Assembly: GCF_033568475.1 (NCBI RefSeq) | Contig: NC_133122.1 | Span: 82,979,442-83,043,441 of the forward strand | DNA: 64,000 nt | Origin: Henckelia pumila | Lineage: Eukaryota; Streptophyta; Magnoliopsida; Lamiales; Gesneriaceae | Direction of reading: 5' to 3' | Shown here: piece by piece, positions 1 through 12,959 of the stretch | Layout of the letters: every line of letters begins with the position of its first letter | Position numbering within the stretch: position 1 is the first letter of the stretch | Made by a program: the position numbers and the translations under genes | Notes under the pieces: generated by a model | The model's database searches: none | What the model was told of the DNA's origin: nothing | Seen by the model: the letters and a program-made list of their open reading frames with translations, nothing else

Positions 1-2
1 TA

Positions 3-3000
3 GAAATAATAATTCAAATTCTGACAATAAATCCGTATTCAAAATTCTTCCGTAGCCTAAATAAAATTCATAATCTGAACGAGTATAAATTTGTTTTACA
101 AGCCAATCCGACAACTGATCAACACATTTTTAACAAACCCACCGTCTCCCAAATTGCTGCATTATGGCTAGAATCTGATGAACCAAATAATTGTACAACT
201 CAACAAATACAAGTATATCCAAAGGATAGTGAACCTCAATTAATTAAACATTATTTTGCTTGTTATGATCCTATGCAATATCCACTTATATTTCCAAATG
301 GTGAACCTGGTTGGCATCCAAATATTGAAAGATTAAATCAAAAACAAAAACAACTTACACCCAAACCAAAATGTAATGGTGAAACCATCAATAATATCAG
401 AAATTGTACACATGCAATTGATTTTATAGACCCTAAAAACCAAGGTTGTCAAACTACAAATAAGCAACGGCGAACAATATCGTGCCGTGAGTATTATTGT
501 TATAAGTTACAAATAAGGGAACATGATAAATCATTTTTGTTACATATTGGTAGACTTCTTCAACAATATATAGTTGACATGTACATTAAAATAGAAACAT
601 CAAGATTGGAATTTTTTAGAACTAAAGATATGCAAAATCGTTTGCGAAATGAAATGTACAGTAGTTTATTCGAAAGTATTAAAGAAGGTTGTGAAAAAGG
701 TATTGACATTGGGAAATGGATTATATTACCTGCATCCTTTATTGGAGGACCTAGAGACATGCGCAAAAGATATATGGATGCTATAACTTTAGTACAACGT
801 TATGGAAAACCTGATATCTTTTTAACAATTACAGCAAATCCATCCTGGCCAGAAATCAAATCTTTATGTTTACCTTCTGATGAAATACAAAATAGGCCTG
901 ATTTAATTGCAAGAATATTTCGTTCGAAACTCCAAGTTATAAAAATTGAATTACTCAAAAATAAAATTTTTGGTCATGTTATTGCCTATACTTATGTGAT
1001 AGAATTCCAAAAAAGAGGTTTTCCACATGCTCATTTCTTGCTAATTTTAAATCCTGCATCAAAAATTTTCCACCCAGAAGCATTTAATAGAATTGTTTCG
1101 GCAGAGCTACCCGATCCACATACTCAACCACATTTATTCTCATTGGTAGTCAAACATATGATGCATGGACCTTGTGGTTTACTTAATCCAATGTGTCCTT
1201 GTATGAAAAAAGGATTTTGTAAATTTAGTTATCCTAAATAGTTCTCAGAAATAACTAAATATGGAACCAATTCATACCCAATATATCGACGTACAAACAA
1301 TAACAATGTTATTACGATTAGGGGTTCAAAACTTGACAACCGGTGGGTTGTGCCTTACAATAAATATCTTCTTGCCAAATTTAATTGTCACATTAACGAT
1401 GAAATATGTTCTACTATTCAAGCTGTAAAATACATTTACAAATATATTTATAAAGGACACGATAAAATATTATATACATTAGTTGGAGATGAACAAGCTG
1501 TCACTGTTGATGAAATTAAAAACTTTCAATGTGCAAGATGGATTTCTCCTCCTGAAGAAATTTGGCGAATATTCCAATTTAATCTCAATGAAATATATCC
1601 TTCTGTAACATGTTTACCAATTCACCTAGAAAACGAACAAATGGTTACATTCCAGCCTAATCAATCATTAGCTAGCGTTGCTAATAACCCTGCAAATCAT
1701 AAAACAATGTTAACACAATTCTTTTACATGAACAAGTACAATGACTATGCTAAAAAAATGAATTGCTTATATTCTAAATTCCCTGAATATTTTACTTGGC
1801 ATAATGATTCAAAAGAATGGGAACCACATAAAAAACAAGAAGTCATAGGTCGAATTTACAACTGTTCTCCATCAGATGGCGAAAAATTTTTCCTAAAGTT
1901 ATTGCTAATGCAAATCAGAAAACCAACTTCTTTTACAGATCTACGAACTGTCAAAGGCAAATATTTCACTACATTTAGAGAAGCTGTGCAATCATTAGGA
2001 TTAATGAAAGATGATAGTACTGCGGAAATGTGTATTGCAGAGGCTGCCTTTTACTTAATGCCCGCTGCTTTATGCCAACTATTTGTCACTGTACTTGTTT
2101 ATTGTAACCCCAAGACTCCAAAACAGTTATGGCTGAAATATGAGGATTTTTTGTCACAAGATTTTGAACATAACAAAACTCTTACTCCATATGAAGTTAA
2201 ACACAAGGTTTTAAACATTATTGCTTATTGTCTTGATTCAATGGGGAAAAAATTACGAGATTTTTTTTCTGCCGATGATGACATCATGATAAACTCTCAT
2301 GACAGTATAACTAAAGAAACACAAACTGAACAAGATATAATAATACCTGCTGAAGATCTTCTTTCTGTGCAAAAACTGAATAAAGAACGAAGAAAAGCCT
2401 ACGATTTGATCTTATATCACGTTCACAATAATCTACCAAATGCTTTCTTTATTGATGGCCCTGGTGGTACTGGAAAAACTTTTTTATACAAAGCACTTCT
2501 TGCAACAATTCGTTCAACTGGTGATATAGCACTTGCTACAGCCACTTCAGGAGTAGCAGCATCATTACTCCCAGGAGGTCGAACATCACATTCAAGATTT
2601 AAAATCCCTATTGGCGAAAATAATTCCAAACCTTGTAGCATTAGTAAACAAAGCAGTCTAGCTTTCCTAATAAAATCAACAAAATTAATTATATGGGATG
2701 AAGCTACCATGGCTAAACGCGATGTAATTGAAAATTTTGACATAATGTTACGGGATATAATGACTTCAAATACAATTTTCGGTGGGAAAATTATTGTATT
2801 TGGTGGAGATTTTAGACAAACATTGCCAGTAATTCTAAAAGGAACAAAAGACGAAATTATAGATTCTTCGATTGTGATGTCCCCTTTATGGAACCAATTT
2901 CATAAATTAAAACTTCAGAAAAATATGCGAGCATCCCTTGATCCTCAATTCTCTTCTTATTTGCTTAAAATCGGTGATGGCATCGAACATACTAATGAGA

Positions 3001-3779
3001 AAGATGAAATTCAAATACCTCCTCAAGCAAACCTTCCATTTATAGATGATATAACAACATTAAATACATTAATAGACATAGTGTTCCCAAATATTAACGA
3101 TGTCAATCTGGATTTCTCTTTATTTGTCAATCGTGCCATACTTACTACAAGAAATGACTTTGTACATGAAATAAATGATGTACTAATTAACAAATTCCCT
3201 GTTGAAGAAATAACGTATTTTAGTTTTTATGAAAACTCAAGTACTTGTGTCATACCAGATCAGGAAGAATTATTCCACTCTTTAACTCCTCAAGGTCTTC
3301 CTCCTCACAAATTAACATTAAAAATGAATGCACCAATCATATTGTTAAGAAATATTAATCCAAACGAAGGTCTTTGTAATGGTACACGACTTATTTGCAA
3401 AGGTTTCACAACAAATATTATTTACGCTGAAATTTCAGTTGGCGTTCATGCCCGCAAAGCTGTATTTATTCCTCGTATAACTCTAGAAGCTCCACTTGAC
3501 AATTTTTCAACTATTCCATTCAAAAAAAAACAATTTCCAGTAAGATTATGCTATGCAATGACAATCAATAAAGCACAAGGCCAGACCCTAGATTTCGTTG
3601 GTGTCTATCTCAAAGAACCCGTGTTCTCACATGGTCAACTTTATGTTGCACTATCAAGAGCGAAAACTATTGCACAACTAAAAGTCCTCATTAGACCGTC
3701 AACACCATTAATAAAAAGCACTAATTACACAAAAAATATCGTATACCATGAGATTCTGAATGCTGTGAATACTCAGTAA
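3..3779 (+). pseudogene. Helitron RepHel protein (Rep/HUH nuclease plus PIF1-like helicase), 5' partial, one in-frame stop
   Basis: The frame is open from the window edge, apart from TAG at 1239-1241, to the stop at 3777-3779. Sequence similarity continues in the same frame across that stop, so it breaks a single gene rather than separating two. The upstream part is the Helitron_like_N region. The HUH motif (HAH) is at 1026-1034 and the tyrosine-rich Y2 motif lies around 1431-1451. The helicase half has Walker A (GPGGTGKT, about 2457-2480), Walker B (IIWDEA), a GGDFRQ motif and a C-terminal YVALSRA motif. The protein would nick, unwind and transfer element DNA by rolling circle. The TAG truncates it after the HUH and before the Y2 motif, so this copy is probably inactive unless read through. 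Confidence 0.88.
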
Positions 3780-4587
3780 CATAGGTAAGTCTTTATTTAA
3801 ATAAAAAAAACATATTATGTTAATCGTTTTAGACTAACTATACTAAAAGCAGTAAATTCAAAAAAACTTTGGAGACTCAAAATAAATTCAAACTGAGGTT
3901 TGGTTGTATCAAAAGAAGCAAATTCAAAAGAAACCTCAGCGAAGTGATAAAGTAAGAAACTAAAACAAATGCATAAGAAGTAAGAAATATTAATTTTATT
4001 CAGTTAAATCAGTTTCGTTTGGGCTACTCGACTTCTTTTTAGAACTTTTCTTTCTTGTTTTCATATGCAGTGCGTAGATCTTCTTCTTGTGTTTGTAGAT
4101 CTAAGTTTTGGCTTGCTTAAGAAAAAAATAACGGCGGCAGAAAACATATTATTTGGCTTTGCTACTATGCAGCGTTCTTTTTCATTAAGGACGGTCATTT
4201 GATGAGCTACTTAATTGTATGCATTTTTAACTTGAAGTTTAAATGTTCATCGTAATTTTGTTCGGTGAATATGTTGAGGGTATCGCTTTTGCTTTAAGAT
4301 TACATTCAACTTCGTGATTCTGTTTTAATTCTGTTGTAGTTTTAAGTTCTTTACTTGCTGCTATAAAAGATGGAAGCTTGTGTTTTGATCAAAATAATGT
4401 CTTGAAATATATTAGTTTATGGTTTTACTTGTTTTCTGGATTCCTGTTTACTTACTTTACCTAATAATGTTTTTTAATTCAAAATAGACTATTAATCTCC
4501 TCCCATATTTCCATTTTTCCTCTTCTTTTCTTCTCATGAAGGTCAATTGAAGACAAATGCACAACACTTCTAAACCTAAAACAAGAA
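3780..4587. other. AT-rich spacer between the two Helitron genes
   Basis: No gene is seen here. This is AT-rich DNA between the RepHel stop and the RPA-like first exon. It probably holds the end of one transcript and the promoter and leader of the next, but I can point to no specific motif. Confidence 0.5.
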
Positions 4588-6883
4588 ATGCAAAACTGGT
4601 TTGTGAAGGTTCTCGTTTCTGAAAAAACCCCTATTCGACTTACCAAATGGGGAAGACAACTGAAATTGGTTTTTGTTGACAAAGAGGTAAAATACTTTGA
4701 ATTGAGTCAATTAAATTATCATTACCACATCGTTTTTGACATTATTAATTTAACTTACCAGAATGCAGCCATGCAATGTATTGTTTACGAACAAGATGTT
4801 GATCAGCTGAATACATTACTTGAATTGTACAAAACCTACTATGTTGGAAATGGGAAAATTAAAACGATAACCAGTAACATGCCAATTATAGCAGATGCTA
4901 AACACCAAATAATCCTTAGTCGAAGCACTTATATTAAAATTGTAGATCCACAAGAAAAGCTCTCTCTTGAACATATCTACCGACTGACACCATTTCTCCA
5001 GTGTCCAGAATTAGCAGATGCGTCGAACAAACAAATCAGCTAAGTTCTCCAAATTGTATTTTTCTTTCCTATCTTTTGTGTATCACATATTCAATTATTA
5101 TTTAACTCTTGAACTTTTTTTTTTTAATCTCAGATCTCCTCTGTGCTGTTGTACATGTTTTCCCACCACGATTAGTTCAGAGAACTAAAAAACATTTACA
5201 AGAATTTGTAGTCGTAAATGAAGAGTAAAGTATTTTGTACAGAAATTTACTTTTTAATTGCACAACTTTGAGTTCATTTTAAATGTGTTTATTTTGGCTG
5301 CTGTTTTCATTATGTATACAGGCGCAAACCTTTAATTCTCAAATTGTGGGAAGAATTCTCACAGAGCGAAGCGTCATATTTGACTGAATATGTTCATAAC
5401 GAGCCTATAATATTAGAAATGAGACTTTCAGTCAATACTTTCTATGGTATGATATTTCTTACCTATTTTTATTAAGTGATATTTTTTTATTATATACCAT
5501 AACACATTGTAATTAAATCCATGCATTTTTACTAACAAAAACATATTCTAACAGGGCTGTCCATTGCAACTGTACCAAACAGTACTATTCTATTTGATCC
5601 ACCCATTCCACAAACTGAAGAACTAAAATTATGGTAATTTATAGCCTCGTTATTCATTTCCCTCATTTTTAAACTTCTTAATAATCGTTCTTCCTTGTTT
5701 CTTCAACTGATCAAATCTATGTCCAACTTTATTTATATAAATAGAATGCTTTTTGTTTATTTGTAGCAAATTATATTAAATTTCAGCTGCATATCATATT
5801 ATATTTATTCGAACACATTATGTTACATTTCCGATGATAATGCAGTCCTACAGTGTATACATTGAAACACTTTTGTACATAAACAAATTATTTATAATCT
5901 CTTTTTCAGGATCAAAGCCAACAGAGAATACATGGAAACTATAGTCTCTCACAAACTTTACGAAAAAGCATCGCATACTATAGATCGACCCATGAATTCT
6001 CGTATCCAGAAAATTAGTCAGATCCTAAGCTTGACTGAAACGGTAATTTTGCATTAATCCTATCTTTTCTTTGTATAGCAACAAACTAAACAAATTGGTA
6101 TTAATAAAATGTGTTTACTGCACAGGTGAAGTCATTCTGGATTAAAGCTACATTGCAAATAACAAATTCAGGATACCGTTTATACTTTTTATCTTGCCCA
6201 GGGTGTTCTAAACCTTCTGGTGCTGCCTATGGATATGATTTCACTTGTTTATACTGCAACAACGACTTCAGAAGCCCAAAACCAATGTAAGCTATCCTCT
6301 CAACCTTGATACCTAACCCAACCACAAAGTTAAGACATGTTATTTTTAATTCAAATTATACAAGTATTATTTATTCATTCATTCATTAATTTTATACAGG
6401 TTACGTTTCCAAGTAGAAAATATCAAACGAGAACATTATCAAAACAGACGAAGAGGTATATATATTCAATCAAAATCAGTTTCAACAACTACCAATCTTC
6501 TCATATTTTTAAAATATATTTAACAGGAAACATGTTTCAATGTCGACAAACTGAACCAGAAATTCAAAGATACGCCATTCCTTTTTCAAATTCGCACGTC
6601 AACAAATGAAATGCGAGGGACAACGTTTATACGAAATACAATCATATCGTGTCTTCCACCCTCAGAATCATTATCAGCATCTCGGAGTTCAGAAGAAAGA
6701 AGCTCTTCCTTACATGGTGAGGCCGATGTGGCCATGTACGAATCCCAAGAAAGCACTACAAAAGTGGAAGAGCACTTTCCAATAAATCCAGTTGAACAGC
6801 AACTTAGTTCAACAACTAAAAGGAGCCTTGATTGGGAAGAAGATTTAAGACACAAAGCGACAAAACATGCCAAACAAGACTAA
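4588..6883 (+). pseudogene. Helitron-encoded RPA1-like single-strand DNA-binding protein, about nine exons, decayed
   Basis: Likely exons by GT-AG rules and similarity: 4588-4686, 4762-about 5039, 5134-5224, 5322-5446, 5555-5633, 5910-6042, 6126-6286, 6400-6455 and 6527-6883. Translations resemble the OB folds of replication protein A large subunit, with a zinc ribbon (CPGC then CLYC) in the exon at 6126-6286. RPA-like proteins of Helitrons are thought to coat the displaced strand. Two defects are visible. The donor after exon 2 reads AG|CTAAGT where AG|GTAAGT is expected, so reading through reaches TAA at 5041. The last exon fits the family best in a frame one base off from that set by the exon at 6400-6455. 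Exon limits are my reading; the family call is firmer than the structure. Confidence 0.65.
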
Positions 6884-7660
6884 GATACTTTTATATGTAC
6901 AAGTTCAATATTACTCTAAGCTTTTTTTTATGATCAAAATAATGTGAACTGAATACACCAAAGACAAATTATATTAAAGTTATATTGTGCATTGTTCAGG
7001 TTTCCATATCAGTTTCAGTTACTTTAATACAGTACATTTGTCACTGATTATAATCGTAGTTTTCTTTTATTTATACATACTGTTTCATGCACTAAATAAT
7101 GTAATTATCTTCCTTTCATTTTGCTTTTATCATAGTTTAAAAACAATATTCTTTCAGTAGGATCTTCTTTTACACATCAACTAACTTAATTCTCTGGTTT
7201 TAGTTTCATTTCTGTCATCTTCTTGTTGTCACATGTTACATAAAATTTTATTTTCTCATGCTTCAGCAGTACTTTTATGGAAACAAAGAAGTGGAAAAAG
7301 TTTAACATCTCTGCAAGAGCCATGAAGACTGCTAAGGAATGGAACATGTACATACTACATTTTAAGGTTTTAACAAATCGTGCAGATGATTTTGCCTTCA
7401 GAATCTGCTACGATTAGCGTATGTCAAAGATAAATAAACTGATATTACCGATATAAATTGGTTTGTTTTCCGAAGTGTTTTTCCATCTTGTTGAATTTCA
7501 CAACTCATATTTGGCTAATACTGATGTAAAGTATAATTAGGTTTTGTTCTCTTAATATTTAAGGGTTCTGTATGATTTTTGTACTCGAGTCCTAAGTTCT
7601 AAAATTTAAATTTGTCGTCATACTTTTATAGATGATTTACTTTGGCTACAAACCTGGGTA
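6884..7660. other. AT-rich 3' region of the Helitron, no gene seen
   Basis: AT-rich sequence after the RPA-like stop codon. I see no open frame with recognisable similarity. It leads to the candidate terminal hairpin at 7661-7675. Confidence 0.5.
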
Positions 7661-7692
7661 AATACCTCAAGTATTAAGGTGCCCATACCTAG
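7661..7692 (+). other. Candidate Helitron 3' terminus (hairpin plus CTAG)
   Basis: A 5-bp stem with a 5-nt loop (7661-7675) is followed 13 nt later by CTAG at 7689-7692 and then T. This fits the Helitron rule of a hairpin shortly before CTRR with insertion between A and T. A second small stem (GGT/ACC, 7678-7689) overlaps the spacer. Such short AT-rich motifs can occur by chance. Confidence 0.4.
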
Positions 7693-7761
7693 TAATATAT
7701 CAATGCTCAAATATATAATATATATAAGAATAAATAGGAAAAATGTTTTAATAATAAAATG

Positions 7762-7769
7762 TATAAATA
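7762..7769 (+). promoter_or_regulatory. Candidate TATA box of PGDH
   Basis: TATAAATA lies 84 bp before the PGDH ATG and about 70 bp after the candidate Helitron end. The position is reasonable for a plant core promoter with a short leader. No transcription start can be read from sequence. Confidence 0.4.
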
Positions 7770-7852
7770 ACCAAAATGGTACCTTTTTTTTTTTTTTTGA
7801 GCATAAACACTCGTTGCTTGTTTAATTATAACGCCGGATCTCGCATCTTCAA

Positions 7853-10800
7853 ATGGCGGCGGCTTCAGCTTCCTCCACCAGCCTCAAACCCTCGCCGTCA
7901 TCCGCCGCCATCCCATGTCTTCGCCAAAGCAGTCTTTCCGCCACTTTCGGCGTCACCAATCTCTCTTTACGCTCCCGCGGTCTCCGCGCGCCCCGCCAGC
8001 TCGTTGTCCTTTCCATGGACGCCAAGCCGACGATCCTCGTGGCCGAGAAACTCGGCGAGGCGGGTTTGAAGCTTCTTAAAGAATTTGCTAACGTGGATTG
8101 CTCGTATAACCTCAGTCCAGAGGAGCTAAACACTAAAATCTCGCTTTGCGATGCGCTGATTGTGAGGAGTGGGACCAAAGTGACTCGCGACGTTTTTGAA
8201 TCCTCCGGCGGGAGGCTGAAGGTTGTCGGAAGAGCTGGTGTTGGTATAGATAACGTGGATCTGGCCGCCGCTACTGAGAATGGGTGTCTTGTGGTGAATG
8301 CGCCGACCGCTAATACTGTTGCTGCCGCAGAGCATGGGATCGCACTTCTAACTGCCATGGCAAGGAACATTGCTCAAGCTGATGCCTCAACTAAAGCTGG
8401 TTAGTCTCCATATTGATTTATGCTCAAAATTTTTCTTTTAAACATATATTCGCAATTGTCACATAGGAATCGGTTCCAATTTTCTGGGTTAAAATTCTAT
8501 TTAAATTCATGTTCAGTTTTTTCCTTTCTTCCAACGGGTATTTTTTGCAATTTCTTCTTTGCTGTTTTTCATGTTATAAAGTTGAGATTATTCATTTTTG
8601 AGATATTAGATTGTTTCGGCTTTGAAAACTTTTCTTGAATAAAGAGCCTTTTCTTCTTCATGGAGTATAGATGGTCTGGTTTTCTCTAAAAATTAGGCAA
8701 ACTTTAAATTTGTAAAACAGCAAAAAATTAAATGTGGAAAGTAAAGCTCTTGTGATAATGTCTGTTATGTACAGTGTTACAAGCAGTTGATGTAATGAGC
8801 GCGGGAAGTTCTCCTACTACCTTTGGGTTTGGGCTCCACTTATGGCCTAACGTTGATACTTTTGTTGACCATAGATGTAATGAAAGGAGTGACCTCAGAA
8901 ATGATTGTCATCGGGTTAGCATTGATGATATGACTTATTTCCTATCTTTAGTTGGATTAAAATGCATAAACGGAAAAAAACTGATTGCAAAATGATAAAT
9001 ATGTGTACAGATGCAATCTTTACGAAACAATGTTAAATAATAACAGGTCTTTGGAAGAACTTGATTTTCCCCATGATTTATATTCTCCCCTCCCCCAACT
9101 TGATTTTGGGGTTTGAGCCACTTGAAGTGCTTACAAATCAATTGGCATTAATTGAGTTCGTATCATTGCTGTCCATATAGAGAATCAATCATTTCAAAAA
9201 CCAAAATTTGACACGCATTACTCGCATGATTCATCATATTTGTGTTTAATTGATCCTCAAAGGTGAATGAGAAATTGATATGTGATGGTTTGATGACTGA
9301 AATCAATATGTTGGATTTTTAAGGTTGATCAATTTTTACCTGGTACAATTTTTCTGACAATTGGTACATGTTACAATTGCATCAGAAACAACTGGATGAT
9401 CTACTAAATAGGTGCAGACCATTTTATTAGATCATCCACTCGATTATTGGGACATTATGCGCAGGGATGCGATTGTCATGCTTTGTTACTCACATGGATT
9501 GTAATCAGTACAAATCTAAGAACCTTTAAGATCCAAGACTACAGATGTTTGCCATCAAATGGAGACATATCTATCATCCTCACTAGCCTTTTCTAACATC
9601 AGAAATCACTAAGGATGGATTTCCAAAGTGATATCAGGGACCATGGACCATACAAGTCATTCATAAATTTGTGATCATGACATGGTGCTTGAATTTTCTC
9701 TTGGTGTGTGCCAACCCCAAGGAGATATTCTGTAAAATGAATCCAATTGAGCCAAGTAATGGTACGGTCTCAATGAAAATTGCACAATGATACGCTGAAT
9801 TTTTTGGATACAAACTTTCTGAACAAGGAAAGTATTCAATTTTGCTTTGAAATTTTTTAAACATTGCAGAACTGTCCCGATGACATGCCTCAAAATTTTA
9901 TGTTTCCGATGATAGATCTCTCAATGGCAAGTTGGCAACACCAATAATTGGAAGTTGATTTCTATCAATTGATTTACATACACTAGTCAGGGCTCAAACT
10001 TTTGGGGTAAAAGTTAGGGGAGGGAAGAATGGGAGAACACAAAGTTGGGAGGAAATACATTTCTCCAAAAGTCCCATTCTTTAGTTGCTTTATTCCCTAT
10101 CCATACTTGCACATTATGATATTATATATTGTTTGGTAAATTTTTTCACTGTAAACATTGCTATCAGTTCTGACATTTTGCACTTTCATATGCTAACAAT
10201 TGACTCCTAATATATTCAACCAGAATCCCAATACAGACGACTATTATATCTAATTACACACGCTTCCATTTGCCAGCAATGTTCTAGGTTGATTGAGTTC
10301 ACAACAGTATCAATCTTTAAAAGATTCAATTTATTAATGAATATTTTACATATCCACCAGTGGCTATGAGTTCATTTTACTTATTTGTGCTTGTCCTGAT
10401 AGCCTTTTGAAGGTAATGAATAATTTCCATATCCACCAATGGCATAACTGTGGTGTTTGCTTGTGCATCTGACTTCCCATAAGCCCATGTATCTCTGGCC
10501 GCAAAAACAGTCGAAACCCAACTAAACATGTCTTACCAATTTTGACCTCTAATAATTTGTCCTTCAATATGAAATTCTTCATGCAACATTATGCTGAAGC
10601 TTGTGGACTCTTGTTTGTTACGCTGACATCTGAATTCTCAAATTAATGTACTGTGACCAATGCAGGTAAGTGGGAGAGGACCAAATATGTTGGTGTATCT
10701 CTTGTTGGCAAGACGCTTGCAGTGATGGGTTTTGGGAAGGTTGGATCTGAAGTTGCTAGGCGTGCCAAGGGGCTTGGTATGCATGTCATTGCACACGATC

Positions 10801-12352
10801 CTTATGCACCTGCTGACCGTGCCCGTGCAATAGGCGTAGAGCTTGTTACCTTTGATGAAGCTATTGCATCTGCAGACTTCATTTCACTCCACATGCCCCT
10901 GACTGCCGCTACGTCAAAAATCATGAACGATGAAACATTTGCGAAGGTGAAAAAGGGTGTCAGAATCATTAATGTTGCTCGTGGGGGAGTAATAGATGAA
11001 GAAGCATTGGTGAAAGCACTTGATGCCGGCATTGTGGCCCAGGTTTTTGCTAATTTGAAGAAAGAAAATAGATTAATGAAATGCCACTTCATTTGGAACT
11101 ACAATGAAGCGAACAACAGTTTTATTTGCATTTAATAATTCTGTGTGTTATTATCAGGCGGCCCTTGATGTCTTCATCGTAGAACCTCCAGCAAAGGACA
11201 GCAAGTTGGTGCAACATGAGAAAGTTACTGCAACGCCTCATCTCGGTGCCAGTACAATGGAAGCTCAGGTTTGCCAAATGATATCTCTCTTTTTTATGTG
11301 AGTCTGTTCATTGTTTTAATTCCAGCACCATTCTGTTTGAATCCCTTTTCCAGGAAGGGGTGGCTATTGAAATTGCTGAAGCTGTCGTCGGTGCATTGAA
11401 GGGGGAACTTTCTGCCACTGCTGTCAATGCACCTATGGTTCCTGCTCAGGTACGTCACTCGTTCTCATGCACAATATTTTTATTTCTCATTTTGGTTTTT
11501 GACGTGTGAATGAATGACATAAATAATGCACGTATTGCCGTCTGATCCAAGTTCTTTACAAGGCACTGTGTTGTCACATGTGGTTTTGGGGCATGCAGAG
11601 GATCATTATCTTGTAAATTTATCCAGACATGAGTAACAGGGAATTCATTGAATATTTTTGGTATCATTTTCTTTTCACAGGTTCTCACTGAGCTGAAGCC
11701 TTATGTTACCCTTTCCGAAAAACTCAGTAGGCTTGCTGTCCAATTAGTGTCCGGTGGGAGTGGAGTGAAATCGGTGAAAGTGACTTATGCATCTGCCCGA
11801 GCTCCAGATGATCTTGACACAAGGGTGCTTCGTGCCATGATCATCAAAGGTCTAATCGAGCCTATCTCAAGCCTTTTCGTGAATTTAGTGAATGCTGATT
11901 TCACTGCCAAACAGCGAGGGCTTCGTATAACTGAAGAACGAGTTATCCTTGATTGCTCCCCTGAGAGCCCACTCGAGTCAGTCCAAGTTCAGATAGCTGA
12001 TGTGGAGTCAAAATTCGCCAGTTCGATGACCGACTCCGGTGAGATCAAAGTAGAAGGTCGAGTTAAAGATGGAATTCCACACTTAACCAAGGTGGGATCT
12101 TTTGAAGTGGACGTTAGTTTAGAAGGAAGCATCATTCTCTGCAGGCAAGTTGATCAGCCTGGGATGATAGGAAAAGTAGGTAGCATTCTGGGCGAGGAGA
12201 ACGTGAACGTGAGTTTTATGAGCGTTGGAAGAATCGGTCCGAGGAAGCAAGCTGTAATGGCTATCGGAGTTGACGAGGAGCCAAGCAAGGAGTCGTTGAA
12301 AAAGATTGGGGATATCCCAGCTATTGAGGAATTTGTTTACCTTAAGTTATAG
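7853..12352 (+). CDS. PGDH: D-3-phosphoglycerate dehydrogenase, chloroplastic
   Basis: It oxidises 3-phosphoglycerate with NAD+ to 3-phosphohydroxypyruvate, the first step of the phosphorylated serine pathway in plastids. Exons are 7853-8399, 10666-11042, 11158-11268, 11354-11449 and 11681-12352; all introns are GT-AG and the joined frame is 600 codons plus TAG, close to the usual plant length. Residues 1 to about 50 are Ser/Ala/Arg-rich, like a transit peptide. The Rossmann motif GFGKVG is at 204-209, followed by HDPYA with the NAD-binding Asp. Catalytic Arg (NVARGG) is at 288 and His (TPHLGAST) at 336. An allosteric-substrate-binding region follows, and an ACT domain covers about 528-600. 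Intron 1 is 2.27 kb. The start has good context (TCAAATGGCG). The gene looks intact; it converges on the SLX9-like gene. Confidence 0.95.
8400..10665 (+). other. Intron 1 of PGDH (2266 bp)
   Basis: The donor is CTG|GTTAGT and the acceptor TGCAG|GTAAGT; splicing restores a Gly codon split after its first base. The intron is much longer than the other four (about 85 to 231 bp). I recognise no gene or transposon in it; the short open frames here look fortuitous. Confidence 0.85.
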
Positions 12353-12959
12353 ATGGATAACCATTCAAATATCATGTATTAGTTGCATGGAGTGCCAATT
12401 TTGATTAAGTTTGCTCATGTTCTCGAATAGCTTTGAGTGAGTTAATAATCCGGTGTGCGATGGGACAGGTGGATTTCTTTGAGTGGATGCTGCCATTATA
12501 TTTATATCCAAGTTTTCTTGTAGGATTGTAATTTGTATCCCTTGATCATTTCTCGAGTATCATCTTTTGAGTTAGTTTTTGATCGAAAAAGTTGATTTCA
12601 AATTCACGGCTCAAACCCTTTATATCCATTTCGATTTGAATCTAATTAATTTGAAGAGTTTGAATCTTATATGGTAACCAATTATATTTTTATACTTAAT
12701 TTCAAATTCACTTTAAAAAAAAATACTCTCTTTTAATTTAAACAGTATTTGCAAATGCTTAAAAAGGAGAACCTCAACGGTGCTAGAGTAAGGAAACATG
12801 AAAAGGCACGAAACATCAAAATAATATGGGTCGATATGATCGTAGAAACCAACTTAAGGTATGGCATTACTAAAATAATCAAGAACAAAAGTACTTGATG
12901 AAGAGATAGTGCTGATATATTAGAAACTGTGACAAAAATGGCATAAACAAGTGCAAAAC
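12353..12959. other. Intergenic region between convergent PGDH and SLX9-like genes
   Basis: About 600 bp between the two stop codons, AT-rich. It must hold both 3' UTRs and polyadenylation signals. I see no gene, RNA or repeat. Confidence 0.6.

Larger units (their letters stand above)
1..7692 (+). mobile_element. Helitron, autonomous-type, 5' end outside the window
   Basis: A rolling-circle transposon is supported by a RepHel gene (HUH replication initiator plus PIF1-type helicase) followed on the same strand by an RPA-like single-strand-binding gene; that pair is the standard gene set of plant Helitrons. The left end is not in the window. A candidate right end is CTAG at 7689-7692, followed by T. 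About 13 nt before it is a small hairpin (AATAC at 7661-7665, GTATT at 7671-7675). The hairpin is short and AT-rich, so the exact end is uncertain; the element itself is not. It ends about 160 bp before the PGDH start codon. Confidence 0.85.

Noticed and set aside
1350..3779. A host PIF1 helicase gene
   Set aside because: The helicase frame continues without a break in phase from the Helitron Rep domain upstream, so it is the C-terminal half of RepHel.
4687..4761. Continuous coding through 4687-4761 of the RPA-like gene
   Set aside because: The segment is 75 nt and stays in frame, but it has GTAAAA and TTACCAG ends, is AT-rich and interrupts the OB-fold similarity, so an intron is more likely.
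8774..10582. Small open frames inside PGDH intron 1
   Set aside because: All are short, without similarity, and within a clearly defined intron.
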